This document shows, piece by piece, positions 11,059-23,806 of a DNA stretch of 64,000 nt. The position numbers were made by a program, and so were the translations under genes. The notes under the pieces are model-generated. The model was not told where the DNA came from. It did no database searches and saw only the letters and a list, made by a program, of their open reading frames with translations. Source of the DNA: Cannabis sativa. Taxonomy: Eukaryota > Streptophyta > Magnoliopsida > Rosales > Cannabaceae. Numbering within the stretch: position 1 is the first letter of the stretch; every line of letters starts with the position of its first letter. The stretch covers positions 17,944,041 through 18,008,040 of the forward strand of contig NC_083606.1 in assembly GCF_029168945.1 (NCBI RefSeq). Direction: 5' to 3'.

Positions 11059-13327
11059 TATAACACCCTAACTAACATAGGCGTATTACGTGATTTTTAA
11101 ACATGTTGTGCAGCTCGTTGCTAATCAACGAGGTTTATGGAAAACGTGATTAATTAAAATTTTTGCTTTTTAATTAAACTTGTAAAATATAATTACAAAA
11201 GACTCGGGATCCCGATTACAAAATCATTTACAAAAAGTTAACTGTTTATACAAAATAATTGTCGCCTAGCGACTAGTTACAAAATCAGCCTTGCTGTCCC
11301 GAGGATCGTATGCTCCAGGCCTAACCGCCCCGACATGTACAACCTTCATAAGCTCGCTCACGGTCCATCAGCTCTAGCCTTGCCTTTACCTACACATAAA
11401 CGTAGAACTGTGAGTCGACAGACTCAGTAAGAAAAGCATAATAATATTCATACATAAAACCATGTCATGATCAGACGCCCATACCCCTGATCATAACCCT
11501 AACTTTCGTGTCCAACACGGTACTGAGTTCTGAATGTTCATAGGGACAGTACTATTGACAAGTAACAGCCTGATCGGTCGAACCGGTCATACTCCGGCTG
11601 CTGGTCATACTCCAGCCTGTACCGACGTGTTACAATATCTGCCTGATCGGTCGAACCGGTCATACTCTGGCTGCTGGTCATACTCCAGCCTGTACCGACG
11701 GGATACGTCAATAGTACGGAACCACCAACCTAAGTGTCAGCCTGATCGGTCGAACCGGTCATACTCCGGCTGCTGGTCATACTCCAGTCTGTACCGACGT
11801 GACAGGGTTGGATGGTTCGAAGCCAACATACATAACTAATGTAATCTAACAGGCTTCCTACATGCACGCTAAACATGTAATCTACATATGCGTACTGTTA
11901 TACTAATCTTAACTGGATTCCGAATTCAGGTGTGCCGGTCAACCTGACTGGAACTTATCTGCCCGGCGGATTACAGGCTCCTAAACCATAAAAATCACAA
12001 CACTATAAGTGACACGCTAAATCACTTCCCAGGGACTTAAACTAGGAACTAAAAGTTTCCCTATCAATAAAAAGCATGGCAATACCCCTTAAAACATAAA
12101 ATCGAGGAAATCTAGGGTTTCAGAATTTTCCCCAACTGGTAGACCGGTTGCCCAACCGGAATTCCAATTCTGGGAAAATTCAGAACCCCATCCGGAATTC
12201 CGGTTCCTTGCAGGCAGCAAACTCAAAAATTCATAACTTGCTCAAATCAACTCCAAATCAATTCAAACCTTCCAGACCTACTCCATAGAACCCAATTAAC
12301 ATTTCTAAGGCATCAAAACCACCCAGATTGCACATAATCAAAAATCACCATTAAAGCTCAAGCTTTGAGTTCTAAACTCAAACTTGAGCAAACCTAGCTA
12401 ACATGCAATCAAACCAGCTTGAATCTACTTAAACATGCATAACTAAGCCTCTGAAAACAATTACAAACATCCACAACATCACAGCAACAGAACATAGACA
12501 TTTCTTTCAAAAATCATATATTTTGCATAGAAAAACCATAACTTAAAATAACCTAACAATCAAGCACTACAAGAAGCTTAATTAACATCTAATAAACATG
12601 CTTTAACCTCTGAAAATATCCACAACATACAGCAGCAACAACAACCAAAAATTCATGCATGCATCATCATCTTTTCAAACTTTTTTCTAAAATTACAAAA
12701 AGAAAAGGTTTAGAAACTTTACCTAGGATTGAAGAACACTTCGATTGAAGGAATTTAGCTAGAAAATCAGAAATCCCAGCCCTTGGAACAGCCTTCCAGC
12801 CGAGAGAGAAAGAGAGGAAAAGAGAGAGTGTTTTCTTTGAAATTTTTCTATTTTTGACTAAGTGTTGAAAATGAGGCTTTGAAGAGTAAAATGAAATAAA
12901 AGGGGTTCTTTTCAGCCAACAAACAATTAAAATAAACATTTATTTTTCAATTAACAAATTCACTAAAAGACAAAATACCATTGGGGCAAAAAGACCATTT
13001 TGCCCCTCCACACTAAAATAACATAAATAACACTAAAGGGGTATTTTTGGGAAATTCTAAATTCCCGGCCATTCCCGACATTCCCAATGTCTAATAAACC
13101 GCCCCAAACTACTAACATACTAAGGTGTGATTTTTACTGAGCCAAACACCGAGTTCCAAAATACCGGGCACCGGAATGCAAAATTATGCAAACTACTACA
13201 TGACATAAAAATGCATCTCTGAATTCAATAATAACAGTATAATAAATTATTTAAATAGCTATAAATAATTTTCATAATTAATCATGATTAACTGCTAATT
13301 TCCAAATTAAACTAAGCGGTCTTTACA
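11059..13327 (-). mobile_element. Solo LTR of a Tekay-like chromovirus, TSD GAAAC
   Basis: 2269 bp, from TATAACACCC (the family terminus TGTAACACCC with G-to-A) to CTTTACA. Perfect 5-bp duplication GAAAC at 11054-11058 and 13328-13332. It is alignable along its length with the LTRs of the element at 39209-48635 (for example GGCGTATTACGTGATTTTT near the left end and GACCATTTTGCCCC near 12990). No internal region, primer site or polypurine tract is present, so the element was removed by LTR-LTR recombination. Confidence 0.9.
11566..11799. repeat. Three-copy 60-bp block inside the solo LTR
   Basis: Units at 11566-11627, 11641-11700 and 11738-11799 share CCTGATCGGTCGAACCGGTC, then TCATACTCC twice, then GTACCGACG. 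The LTRs at 39.7 and 46.9 kb carry two such blocks. The open frame 11534-11839 is a by-product of this repetition, not a gene. Confidence 0.8.
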
Positions 13328-13332
13328 GAAAC

Positions 13333-13712
13333 ATTCGCTTTCTAAAAAATTAGTCCTAAGGTTTCGTAATCACCGTGTTGTTAAAGAAAAACAAATAGCC
13401 CCCTTCCAAAATCTTTCTCTAGAAAAAAAAGATCAAAATTCAAAAAGATTTGGGTTAAGAAAAATGAATCTAAATGTCTTTCTAATTTTACTTCTCATAT
13501 TGCATGTGATAATACTAGTGCTATACATATTTCCAAAAATCATGTTCAACATTCTCGTACAAAATACATTGATATAAGGTATTAGTTTATTAAGGAACTT
13601 GTTGACAACAAAACATTGATACTGAAAAGTAATTGGCTGATATTTTTACTAAAGCCCTAGATTCAAGTCAGTTTGACTCCCTCAAAAAATCTTTAGGGGT
13701 TTGCACTATTTA
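13333..13712 (+). pseudogene. C-terminal RNase H remnant of a SIRE-like copia element
   Basis: Plus-strand translation around 13500-13712 reads DNTSAIHISKNHVQHSRTKY, then FIKELVD, then [20 protein letters not shown] and ends GVCTI-stop. This is the end of copia RNase H, including the conserved D-N-T and ADIFTKAL motifs. Frame breaks occur near 13575 and 13620. Everything upstream of the RNase H tail is missing because the element abuts the GAAAC-flanked solo LTR. Confidence 0.75.
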
Positions 13713-14862
13713 ATTATTTTCATTTGGTTCTCCATTTTGTACAAAATTTTGAGTAGTTCTTATCTTGCATTTGTCATTCTTTCATTCTTGGTTGACAGAA
13801 CATGTTTATACTTTTAGATAATAATTAGCTTAGTGTCTTATACTCTTCATAATTTTGAGGTTGGATTGAAAGATTCAAGTTACTTGTATATGTGTGATCA
13901 GGATAAGCTAAAGTATTAATGTATAGAGTTGAGCGATTTTTGTTTCAGTTTCTTGTCAGGTCCCTTACTGGAATAGAACTACCCATACTGAGTTGTGAAA
14001 GCCATCTTTTGAGTAAGCTAGAACTTTGTAATTAAGAGTTATGAAGAGGATGCGCTACCATAGAAAAGTGCTACCTTCAATATGGTGTGACAACATCCAG
14101 TTGTGGGATCAAATTGAAAAAGGCAAAAAATAAAATCTTGACAAGGACAATGATCCTATTTTCACTGCACACACTAATGTCTGACAACATCAAGTATGTA
14201 ACTTGTCTATTTTTTCTCAACATCTAGTAAGTATGATTTGTATTTGAGACACTAAATTCTTATCATCTTTGAAAGCATATCATGGTTATTTATCCTTTTT
14301 ATGAAACTTGAAAAGATGTTTGCATTAGAATAACTTGATTTTTGTATAAAATATTTTAATTTCTTGTATTTTTATTTCAAAAAAAAAAAATGATATTTAA
14401 AAAAAAACATAAAAAATTCATGTGACTTGTCTTATGGGCTAAAAACTTTGTCATTTATTTTTCTTTTGGTAAGTATGAACATGTACTGTATTTGGTAAAT
14501 TTTTGATGAGTTTCCTCTTAAAATTTGATTTCTTATTCTTTATATTTTGTTTAATTGTTGACCATGATTTTTTTTTCAGATCTCAATTTTTTTTTTAGAA
14601 AATCTTGGTTTCTTTTTGTCTTTGACACTTATAGATAAACAAAAAGGGGGAATATTCGGGGTTTTAATTTTGATTGTATAATCAATTGTCTAGGGGGAGT
14701 TGAGGTTTGTGTTTGTGTTCAACTTTTGTCAAAGTTAGCTTTTTTATTTTGGTTAAATATTGCGCTTCTGAGGGAGAGTACATGGTTGTTCTGCTAACTT
14801 TGTTTTGCAGGTTCTTGTTTATTAAACATATTTTTATTATCTAAAGTGTCAAAAAAGGAGAT
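13713..14862 (+). other. pol-to-LTR spacer of the SIRE-like copia
   Basis: AT/T-rich, no open frame. SIRE/Maximus elements carry a long segment here that may encode an envelope-like protein; I see no trace of one. Purine-rich AAAAAGGGGGAATATT (14641) and CAAAAAAGGAGAT (14850-14862) are candidate polypurine tracts; the second directly precedes TGTTAG. Confidence 0.45.
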
Positions 14863-15735
14863 TGTTAGATCCTTTTTTGGCAATTTATTGAGCATTTAAA
14901 TTATTTTTATTACATTTATTTTGTGTCTCTAATTACTCTTTTCTTCTAAGGAATGATTTCTTCTCTGCTGGTCTCTTTTTGGTTTAGAAAACTTCTTGTA
15001 AGAGAAGGAATTCTCTTATGGAAAGTTGTCTAACTTTAGGAAACTTGACTTTTCCTTTTTTTAATTGATGATTTCGGTTTTTCCTTTATTAAAACAAATC
15101 AAATAAACTTTATTTGAAAGATTTGAAGTCTAAATTAGTAATATTGGTTCAATTTAAAAAGTTTCTTTTCTGGTCCTGATCTGCAGCTACAAAACCCAAT
15201 TCTGATGCTGTAAATCAAGAATTTTTTAAGAAAGTTTTGTACAGCTGGAAAATTGTTTTTGTGGCTGTCTCTAGGGTTGCTATGTAATAGGACCTAGAGA
15301 GCAGCCAGACGATTTTATCTCTTCTAGTCTCATATTTTCATATCTTTCTTTGTGAGAAGAGTGTTTCTTTTGTAAGGAGTGTTCAACTAGATTTTGGTTT
15401 TCTTATTATGATCTCATTCATAGTATAGATTGAAGAGAAGCTTTGAAAAAGCGTGGGTGTTTCGGAGAAGACTTTTCCAAGTCTTATTTTGGGAGAAAGT
15501 GAGCATATATATTCGGGAGAAGATTTGTTTAAGCCTTACTTTGAGAGGAAGTAAGCATACATCAATAGCTGAAGGGAGTTCACTACTTGGTGTGTTTCAG
15601 AGATCAAATTAGCAAGGTGGATTACAAAGGGTTGCGGCAAATCACTAGAGGAAGTCTAAATTTTTTTTGTAATCTTTGATAATACTAATTGATTTCATTC
15701 TCTAGGCGTGGCTCTGTGTGTTAGACTTTTTATTT
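14863..15735 (+). repeat. Probable 3' LTR of the SIRE-like copia (right end uncertain)
   Basis: Starts TGTTAGATCC right after a purine-rich tract, as in SIRE-type elements. I could not find the matching CA terminus or TSD; the end given is approximate. Confidence 0.4.
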
Positions 15736-16332
15736 GGGCTTACATTAACTTTTATTGGTTTTATTAAAACTTGGGTTGATTGGATAGTTCTTTGCTGTGT
15801 TAGCCCATATTGTTGGTGATCACTTGTTAATGGGCTTAGCATCTGTGTGTAAAGTCTAGGTGAAGCAGAAGTGTGGGCTTTTCTAGTTAACTGAAGCCTT
15901 TGATGAGCAGGCCCAGTCCAACTACGGTTATGTAGCTAAGTCCCCTCCCTAACTCTATAAATACATATTGTCTCATCACAATTGTATATTATTGATATCA
16001 GATAAATAAACTGCTTCTGATTTAGAGATCTAGGGAGGAAGACTTAGTTGATAGTATTGCACTATCGAATTGAAGTAATTACTATGGATCGAATTGAGGT
16101 AATTGCTATGGATCAACCAGGTGCGCATACCTAATTATTATATATTATTATTGTGTTCTATGTTATATACAAATTGATCTTAGGTTTATTATTAATTTTT
16201 GTAACACTGTGGACTATTACTATGTAAGTTTTTAAATTATGTACTATTTATTTCTAGTTTGTTTCTGTAAAACTGTGTTCTATAGTGACACAATTACATT
16301 CTGCTGCAGACTGATACAACAGTATTTTTACT
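15736..16332. other. Non-coding stretch with LTR-like promoter sequence
   Basis: Contains CTCTATAAATACATATTGTC near 15953, a good plant TATA context, and AATAAA at 16003. It may be the rest of the copia LTR or another LTR, but no boundaries are visible. Confidence 0.35.
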
Positions 16333-19300
16333 TGTGAAGACTCGGTTTCCGAGTATATATATATAATAAATAAATAAATAAATATAATAATATATATATG
16401 TATAAAAAAATTATATATGTAATAAAACTGAACCCCTGTCGTCCCCCCTCTCTCTCTCTATCTATATCTCTATTTCTCTCTCTTCTAAACTCAAAAAAAA
16501 AAAAACCCACAAACTTCGGCGACCCACCTCCGGCCACTGCCTGAACTCACGCGCCGGACCACTCGAACCTCCTAGTGCCGGCGACCTCACCCCCCAAGCG
16601 GCTGTTAGAAATTATTTTACCAAGATCTTAAATCTACTCACAAGTATGTTGATTAACACCCTAAATATGAACTTTCTAAAACGATGAAATAAACACGTAT
16701 AAAGTTTAAGAAACCTTACATTGGGTGCAACGGAATTAAATGACTCCTTCCGTTCAGATCTCTAACCCTTGTATCCTTTCTGTAGCAGAGTATTATCAAG
16801 ATCTGAACCTGGATCTCTTTCTCTGAATCTTTGATGCTGAAACTCCTTTGCTGATGATCTTTCTTCACGATCTTCCTCACTATGATTGAGGTATTGCTTG
16901 CTGTGTGTGGGAACTACTCTAATCACTAAGGTGTTTTGAAATTATCAAGGAAGAAGAGAGAGAGAGGGTGGCGGCCAAGGTAGAGAGAGAGGCTCAGGTT
17001 TTCTGAATCAGAAGTGTAATTTTCCTGAAGCCTTCACTATCTATTTATAGCATTCCACTAGGGTTAGGTTTGAATTATTTGGCATTAAAATAATGAAAAT
17101 ATCAGTTTAAATTGCCTACAAAAGTGGCCAGCCATGGCTTATTGGGTTTGGGCCTTGCTTTTTGCAATTTTGCAGTTTTAACACTTTTGTATCTGATTTT
17201 CTCAAAAACACCAATTTTCTAATTCAAACATTTAAATGCCAATTCTAACTATTAAAAAACTATAAATAATTATTAAATAATATTGTCATTTATCATATTT
17301 ATTAATTGAACCATACAAAGTATCATAATTAACAAATATGCCCCTAATTACTCTTTGTTTACAATTTCGCCCTTACTTAGTGAAAATTTCACAAATAGAC
17401 ATAGTCTAATTTGAGAATTATAATTGATTAATCAAAACCAATTACATGAGTCTTACAAACAATATTATCTCAACTAGTGCGGGGACCATGGGTCTATATA
17501 ACCGAGCTTCCAATAAGTAGATCAAGAATTTAGCACTAAAATTCACTAACTTATTAATTCTTCGTTGAATCCACGCATAGAACTTAGAATTGCACTCTCA
17601 GTATATAGAATGCTCTATATGTTCCACCATATAGACGCATCATTAGTTATCCATTGTTATAATCCTAATGTGATCAATGATCCTCTATATGAATGATCTA
17701 CACTGTAAAGGGATTAGATTACCGTAACACCTACTATGTATTTTATCCTTAAAACACTTGACCCCGTATAAATGATATTTCAGCTTATGTGAAATGAGTA
17801 CTCCACCATTTATGTTCGTTTGGTCAAGCTCGAAGGAGATCATCCTTTGCTTACTATTCGCCAGATTGAAGCTATAGATTCCATGTTCATGTTAGCGCTC
17901 CCACTCAATTGCACTACCGTGTTCCCAAAATGTACGTATCACCCTGACCTAAAAGTAGGCTTAACTAACAAATCAAAGAACACGAATAGCCTTTCAAGAT
18001 TGAGCCTAATCATAACAGGATTAAGAACATTTGATCTAGGATCAACTTGGCGATATTGACTTGAATAGATTTTACGGTAAGTTTAATTAAATCTAAGTCA
18101 AAGTTCAATATCGGTCCCTTCCGATGCATACTCCATGCATCCAACTTGAGCTTTACTTTAACCAATGTTCTAGAAAGAACATAACATTTCTTCAAATGCA
18201 AGTAAGCTCTTGTTGTAGATTATCATATCAGTAAAACCCTGTGTCTGATAAATCTAGGAAATTTTATTCACATAGTCATGTTTACTTTCCAATGTGATGA
18301 CAACACAATAAACAGGATCAAGTATGTGAAAAGGGTTTAAGATGAATTTATAAATAAAATAGACAAGAAATTGATAAAGTGACCAAAACATACACAAATG
18401 AATGAAAAATACTTCTGTTTCTTTATTGATGTTGAATAAAATAGATTACATTGAAATGGAGTTTTATTTAGGGCATAAAACCCAACAGCGGCGCTGCTCC
18501 TCTCGCCGCCGTTAGCTTAGGATCGCAAGTCAAAGTTTGGGGTTTCAAAGTTTGAACGGATTTTTCGGTCACCTTCGGCGTCCGTTTGACAAGAGGTTTT
18601 CACCACTAAACTCAGCTCGTCGAGCAGAACAAGCTACACTAAACCATTTTTCCGGTTCGCTACTTTTTTCGGTGACATTTTTGTAGTTGTGCCCCTATCC
18701 AACGACTTTCCGGTGACATCGTGTACCGTTTTGACAAACGGTTGGCATGGGTGTGATATACTCATCGAGCTTGTCATTTTGATATACACTACTCCTATTT
18801 TCGGCGACGTTTCCGTACACCAATTTTTACCGCCACCGATTGTTAATGTGCACCGCTTAGGTGAGGTTTCGGAATCCTAAACAATTGGAGTAATATGTCG
18901 TTGGACTCGGTTTTGAATGTAGAATGCGATAATGATAATTATTTAACCATTTGGTGGTATAGGTGAGAGTAATATGTAAGATTGGACTAAACAATTGGAG
19001 CTCGGGACTTGAGAGCTTAAGATTGTCTTTTGGATAAAGTTTAACGACTTGGGAGAGGTAGGGACTCAACTTGGTTATTGGACTTAATTGTTATATGTGT
19101 TGTATAACACTTGACATATTCAAATTTTTTTATGAATTACAAATTGTTTGAAAAATTGAAAACTTAATCTGCATATTTTTTTATGGACTGTTCTGGGGCA
19201 CTGAGTGCCAAATATATTTTTGTGTGCAAATATTTATGCAGGTTATGATTTTTGGGTTGATTCAAAATACAGCTGTTATGCTGTCAAATTTTTTTAAAAA

Positions 19301-20251
19301 TAAAAAGGAATATGGTCTTTGTTATGCTTATTATTTTCCTGCTTTGGTTATACCGATGAGAGCCATGTTGATCATGTTCGGTGCATATTGTTGTTTCACG
19401 ACCTAGTCTCTGTGTCATCATAGGTAGATCAGGTGTGCACTCACCTGTAGGTGAAAGACCTAGAATCTGTACAGGGAGTGAAGTAAATCTGAGCCCCGGT
19501 ATTATGGTGGATATCAGATGCGACTACTCGATTTTGTATGTCGTTTTCTATGATTGGTATTGAGAGCTAGGGGTCTAGTGGACGGTGTGATATGCATTTG
19601 ACGTTTGATTTGTGATTATTTGTGGTCTCTCTATTTTGTTTATACATTTTTATACTAGTGGTGAGATATTTTATTTGTAGAAAGCTAACTATGCAGGAAT
19701 TTTATTAAATCAAGGGTCATTTGATATTAGTTGTTTTCCTACTGGGCTTTATAAGCTCACCCCCTATTTTCTCCCATTCTAGGAACTCAGTTTGATGCTA
19801 GTGGATGAGGATGGTACCGTTGGGAAAGGAAGTCGTTATTAGTTTAGTCTTATTTTACTCTTTAACCCTCTAATGAAACTGATTTTGTATTTAAGCTAAA
19901 ATGGATGGTCTAGATGACTTAAATTAGCTATGTACTAGTTAGAAATGAGGAATGATGGATGGTAGGTATTATTTTGGTATTTTATTGACTTATTAAATCT
20001 ATCTATTTGGTGATTACATAACTGTGGGGATATTATTTTTCTTTTATATTGATGAGTGGTCCTGATTTTGTTACTAATATTTTCCTATTAATATAGGAGT
20101 TAATCCATTACTTTTTAAGTTAGTATTCCGTGATATAAATTAAAGGATCATTTATAAGCTTTATTTTTCAACCAAGGTCAAAGTGTGACTTTTGACCACC
20201 CAAATTATGGATATTACATATTTGCCACGGCCTAGGGCTCGGGTCGTGACA
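16333..20251. mobile_element. Gypsy-type solo LTR interrupted by a copia solo LTR
   Basis: Left end TGTGAAGACTCGG with the palindrome CTCGGTTTCCGAG, right end GCTCGGGTCGTGACA, a typical large gypsy LTR terminus pair. Flanks TTACT (16328-16332) and TTTCT (20252-20256) match at 4 of 5 bases. Without the inner insertion (16603-18487 plus one GCGGC) the LTR is about 2029 bp. No retroviral protein is encoded. Termini and near-match TSD are seen; the gypsy assignment is inference. Confidence 0.65.
16603..18487. mobile_element. Copia-type solo LTR, TSD GCGGC
   Basis: 1885 bp from TGTTAGAAATT to AAACCCAACA with a perfect 5-bp duplication GCGGC at 16598-16602 and 18488-18492. The minus-strand start TGTTGGGTTTTATGCCCTAA is a common copia LTR start in dicots. 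A second solo copy of nearly the same length lies at 52069-53952, and a fragment at 9250-9480. Plus-strand (17820-18059) and minus-strand (16328-16537) ORFs are chance. Confidence 0.9.
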
Positions 20252-20256
20252 TTTCT

Positions 20257-22279
20257 AAAATTTAGTATACTTATTGGCATTTGTAAAAACACGATTTTTC
20301 AAGATGGAACAACCTTAGCCAAGGTCTATTCTACTAACTCATTCCACATCCTAACAATAAGAAATCTTGTTATTTCATCTGGGTTTCGTGGGGCTTCAGC
20401 TGATGAATTGAACTGACCAAATCTAGCAAGAAGTTAAAGATGACTAAACATAATAAATAAAAACACATTTTTATAAGTCGTTCGTGTTATGATATACTTT
20501 CTCCATTAAAGTGGCAGTTATAACTAACAATATCAGAACCTAATAGAGAATTAGTGGTTCACATATATACTATATATATATATTTAGTCAACTCGTGTCA
20601 TTTGTTAGGAAAAGAAGGTAGGAATTACGAGTATCATTCAATCTATGACCTAAAAAAAAGAAGGTATATATATAAAGTAAATTATAATTAATATTTATAA
20701 TTTACACCCCGAAAAGCAAACCAGGCTAAAAGCATGATCATGCAATAATTTCATCTATGGTATATTCTGCCATGTTTTAATTGAAAAAACGAGAATGATA
20801 GCAATATTTTAAATTAAGATTGTGGTCCTAATAAAGTATAAATCATGTTATTAATTATTGATTATTTTTTCATTTATTTCTTGATGAACTAGACCCTTCA
20901 GCTAACATTGTTATTTCTCTAATAATTTACACATGTCCTTTTAATTTAGATAAACTCAAACGTGAATGAAAGTGAATAATTAATTGATGAATCATCATTT
21001 TAAATAAATACTAATATGTTTCACTGTCTGAAATGGCCGTTGAAAACAAATTAATTGACCAAGAGAAAACTCATTATAACAATGAATCTCTTTCATTGAC
21101 TGGTATCACACATAGTAGGGTCACTAGAGTTGACAAAATTTGGTTCATATCCCTACCCTAATATTTTGATACGTATATATAAATATAGATTTATATAATG
21201 CATGGTATATATATGGTTGGATTCAAATACTACCAAATAGCTAGTTAGTGCAGGTATAACCAATCGAATAAGAGAGAATGTCAAATACATTGGCCCCATC
21301 ATGTGACCGGCACGTGTACATCATTTAAGGCAGGGGAAGACCCACATATAAAAAAAAATGGGAAAAAAATATATATATATATATATATATGTAATTTAAT
21401 TAATTATAATATGTATTTGTCATAAAAGATGATATTTATAGTTATAATATTAATTTTGGTGCATGGTTATGGTTAAGGTACTATCATATAGGTTAGAGGA
21501 CAAGGTTCTAATCTCATTAAATGTATTTTTTTTATTATTTGTTTGCCCTCCCTCACTTACAAAAAAAAAAAAAATACGCCTCTCCTCACTTTGAATTCTA
21601 GGTAAGCTACTGATTTGGGAAAGGTTTTTCTATTGGTACGTGTGAGGGTACATACATATATGGTATCCCGCACGTGCCACCAACAGACAGCACTAAATAA
21701 TTTTTATCATACCCACCGGCCATTGATTAAAGTATAGGACATGTAACATGAGAAAAGAAAAAAGATGCTCTAATATGCAACTATATACATAATAGAAATG
21801 GGCAAAAAATAAAACCCATTGCCCATTACCAGACAATCCATGTTGGTCCCCCATTTCCTTATATTCTTACCACTAAATATATATACAGCCAAGAATTTGC
21901 AATACAATCCCATTAGAGAATTTTATCAAAAATCTCTAATAAAATCACAACTATACTTAGCTAGTTTTAAAAAACTTTAATATAAAATATATATTTATAT
22001 ATATTCTTCATCTGTATATATCTGATGTTGGTATAAGCCTATCTATATCAATTATATATTTTATATATATATACATACCCTACCATTATTGAACAGATGT
22101 TTATCACTTAATGTTACAAATGTCAAATAACAATGAGAATTAATAATTAGGATTTCAAGCTCTGTCAAGTTCTGTTGAACATGATAACCTTAACAGATTC
22201 ACATTTGATCCACTCCATTTGGAGAATCAATTAAATTTTATCATAATCAGATTCAATGTGCATATTTCAAGGCCATTCA
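20257..22279. other. AT-rich intergenic DNA, no gene seen
   Basis: No conserved reading frame. (TA)n tracts lie around 20566-20582 and 21369-21390. It ends at the TSD of the young copia element. Confidence 0.6.
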
Positions 22280-22284
22280 ATTAC

Positions 22285-22512
22285 TATGAGAATAGAGAGA
22301 ATAACAGAGGAAAGAAATCAGAGCTGTATTATTATGTATTCTCAATTGAATGTTACAGCTGAAGAAAGAGCTTATATAGCTCTGTAAGACAATTAAACCA
22401 GCAAGAAATGTTAGTTGCAGAGCAACTAACTTACAACCGACTCTGACTAAATAACAAACTAATTAACAACTCTAACAGAACCTAACTAACATGTACCAAA
22501 GTGTTTCTAAGA
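22285..22512 (-). repeat. 3' LTR of the young copia element
   Basis: 228 bp, plus-strand ends TATGAGAAT and CTAAGA. Identical to 27249-27476. The 5-bp TSD forces termini TCTTAG...CTCATA on the coding strand instead of TG...CA. A TATA motif lies at 22371-22378. Confidence 0.95.
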
Positions 22513-22524
22513 GCCCCCCTCAAG
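22513..22524 (-). promoter_or_regulatory. Polypurine tract of the copia element
   Basis: Coding-strand CTTGAGGGGGGC abuts the 3' LTR and is the plus-strand DNA primer. The pol stop codon TGA (22520-22522) lies inside it. Confidence 0.85.
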
Positions 22525-23806
22525 ATGGAGTGTAAATGTTAATTAAACCCATCTTGGATACAATATTGGAAAAATGAGTAGGCAATAAAGCTTTGGTAAA
22601 AATGTCAGCGAGGTTGTGTTGAGAAGAAACATGCATTAGTTTGATGGAGCCATCTTGGACCTTCTCTCGGATGAAGTGGCAGTCAATCTCCACGTGTTTG
22701 GTGCGTTCATGATAGACGGGGTTTTCGCTGATGTGAATGGCAGCAGTGTTGTCACAATAGAGTGAAGCGGGAGTGGAGTGGTTGATGCCAAAGTCTTTGA
22801 GGAGAGCGAGGATCCATGTGAGTTCGGAAGTGGCATTGGCCATAGCTCGATATTCAGCTTCAGCAGAAGATCGAGAGACGGTTTGTTGTTTTTTTGATTT
22901 CCATGATACAAGAGAGCTGCCAAGGAAGAGACAATAACCTGAAATGGATCGCCTTGTGTCTTGGCAAGCCCCCCAATCAGCGTCAGAAAAAAAGGAGATC
23001 TGAACGTTTGAGGGTGATAAGCTAGTTTCAGCATATGCTGAAATAGATGGTGTGGTGTTTGAAGGAAAAAACAATCCTTGTCCAGGTGTAGTTTTGAGGT
23101 ATTGCAAGATGCGATGTGCAGCTTGGACATGGGGGATTCGAGGGCAAGTCAAGTATTGGCTAAGATGATTGACGGCATAAGAGATGTCTGGCCGTGTTAT
23201 GGTTAAGTATATTAGTTTGCCAATTAGACTTCGAAAAACATTAGGATCGGGAAGAATGTTTCCTTTGTCCTTACTTAGTTTTAAGTTGGTCTCCATGGGA
23301 GTAGAAGCCGGTTTGGCACCTATATATCCCGTGTCTTTGAGTAATTGGATGGTAAATGGTCGTTGGGAGACCGAGATGCCTTGTTTTGTTCTCCCAACTT
23401 CAAGGCCAAGGAAGAATCGAATGGTGCCAAGGTCTTTAAGTTTGAACTTGTCGTGAAGATATGTTTTAAAAAAGGAGATGGCATTGTCATTGTTGCTAGC
23501 AACGATGATGTCATCCACATATATCAAGATGGCAAGAAAAAAGGTGTTGGTTCGTTTTGTGAATAAAGAGTTATCTGAAAGTGATTGGGAAAAACCATCA
23601 GAAATGAGAGTTTGGCTCAATTTGCTAAACCATTGCCTAGAGGCTTGTTTTAGGCCATAGATGCTTTTATTCAATTTGCATACCGTGTTGGGAGGAGCCT
23701 TGTAACCCGGGGGAATTTTCATGTAAACTTCCTCATGAAGGTCCCCATGTAGAAAGGCATTGTTGATGTCCAATTGGTGAACATTCCAATTGTTCATTCT
23801 TTGCAA
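22520..23806 (-). CDS. Copia reverse transcriptase (C-terminal part) and RNase H
   Basis: 428 codons. The RT palm is at residues 1-200, with NNAFLHGDL near the start, [12 protein letters not shown] (48-59) and catalytic YVDD at 96-99. The RT connection ends at [16 protein letters not shown]. RNase H follows, with SDADWG (first Asp), AEAEYRA (Glu) and YCDNTAAI (second Asp), and ends LADIFTKAL close to the C-terminus. These acidic residues are intact, so the enzyme core looks functional. The apparent Met start is a frame break: RT continues upstream in the frame ending at 23733. The protein copies element RNA into cDNA in the virus-like particle. Confidence 0.93.
   Translation of the reverse strand: MQRMNNWNVHQLDINNAFLHGDLHEEVYMKIPPGYKAPPNTVCKLNKSIYGLKQASRQWFSKLSQTLISDGFSQSLSDNSLFTKRTNTFFLAILIYVDDIIVASNNDNAISFFKTYLHDKFKLKDLGTIRFFLGLEVGRTKQGISVSQRPFTIQLLKDTGYIGAKPASTPMETNLKLSKDKGNILPDPNVFRSLIGKLIYLTITRPDISYAVNHLSQYLTCPRIPHVQAAHRILQYLKTTPGQGLFFPSNTTPSISAYAETSLSPSNVQISFFSDADWGACQDTRRSISGYCLFLGSSLVSWKSKKQQTVSRSSAEAEYRAMANATSELTWILALLKDFGINHSTPASLYCDNTAAIHISENPVYHERTKHVEIDCHFIREKVQDGSIKLMHVSSQHNLADIFTKALLPTHFSNIVSKMGLINIYTPS

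Noticed and set aside
11534..11839. 101-codon plus-strand ORF with repeated SYSGCWSYSSLYR
   Set aside because: It is the translation of the three-copy block inside a solo LTR.
15736..16332. Possible host promoter with CTCTATAAATACA
   Set aside because: No coding region follows; the context is LTR debris.
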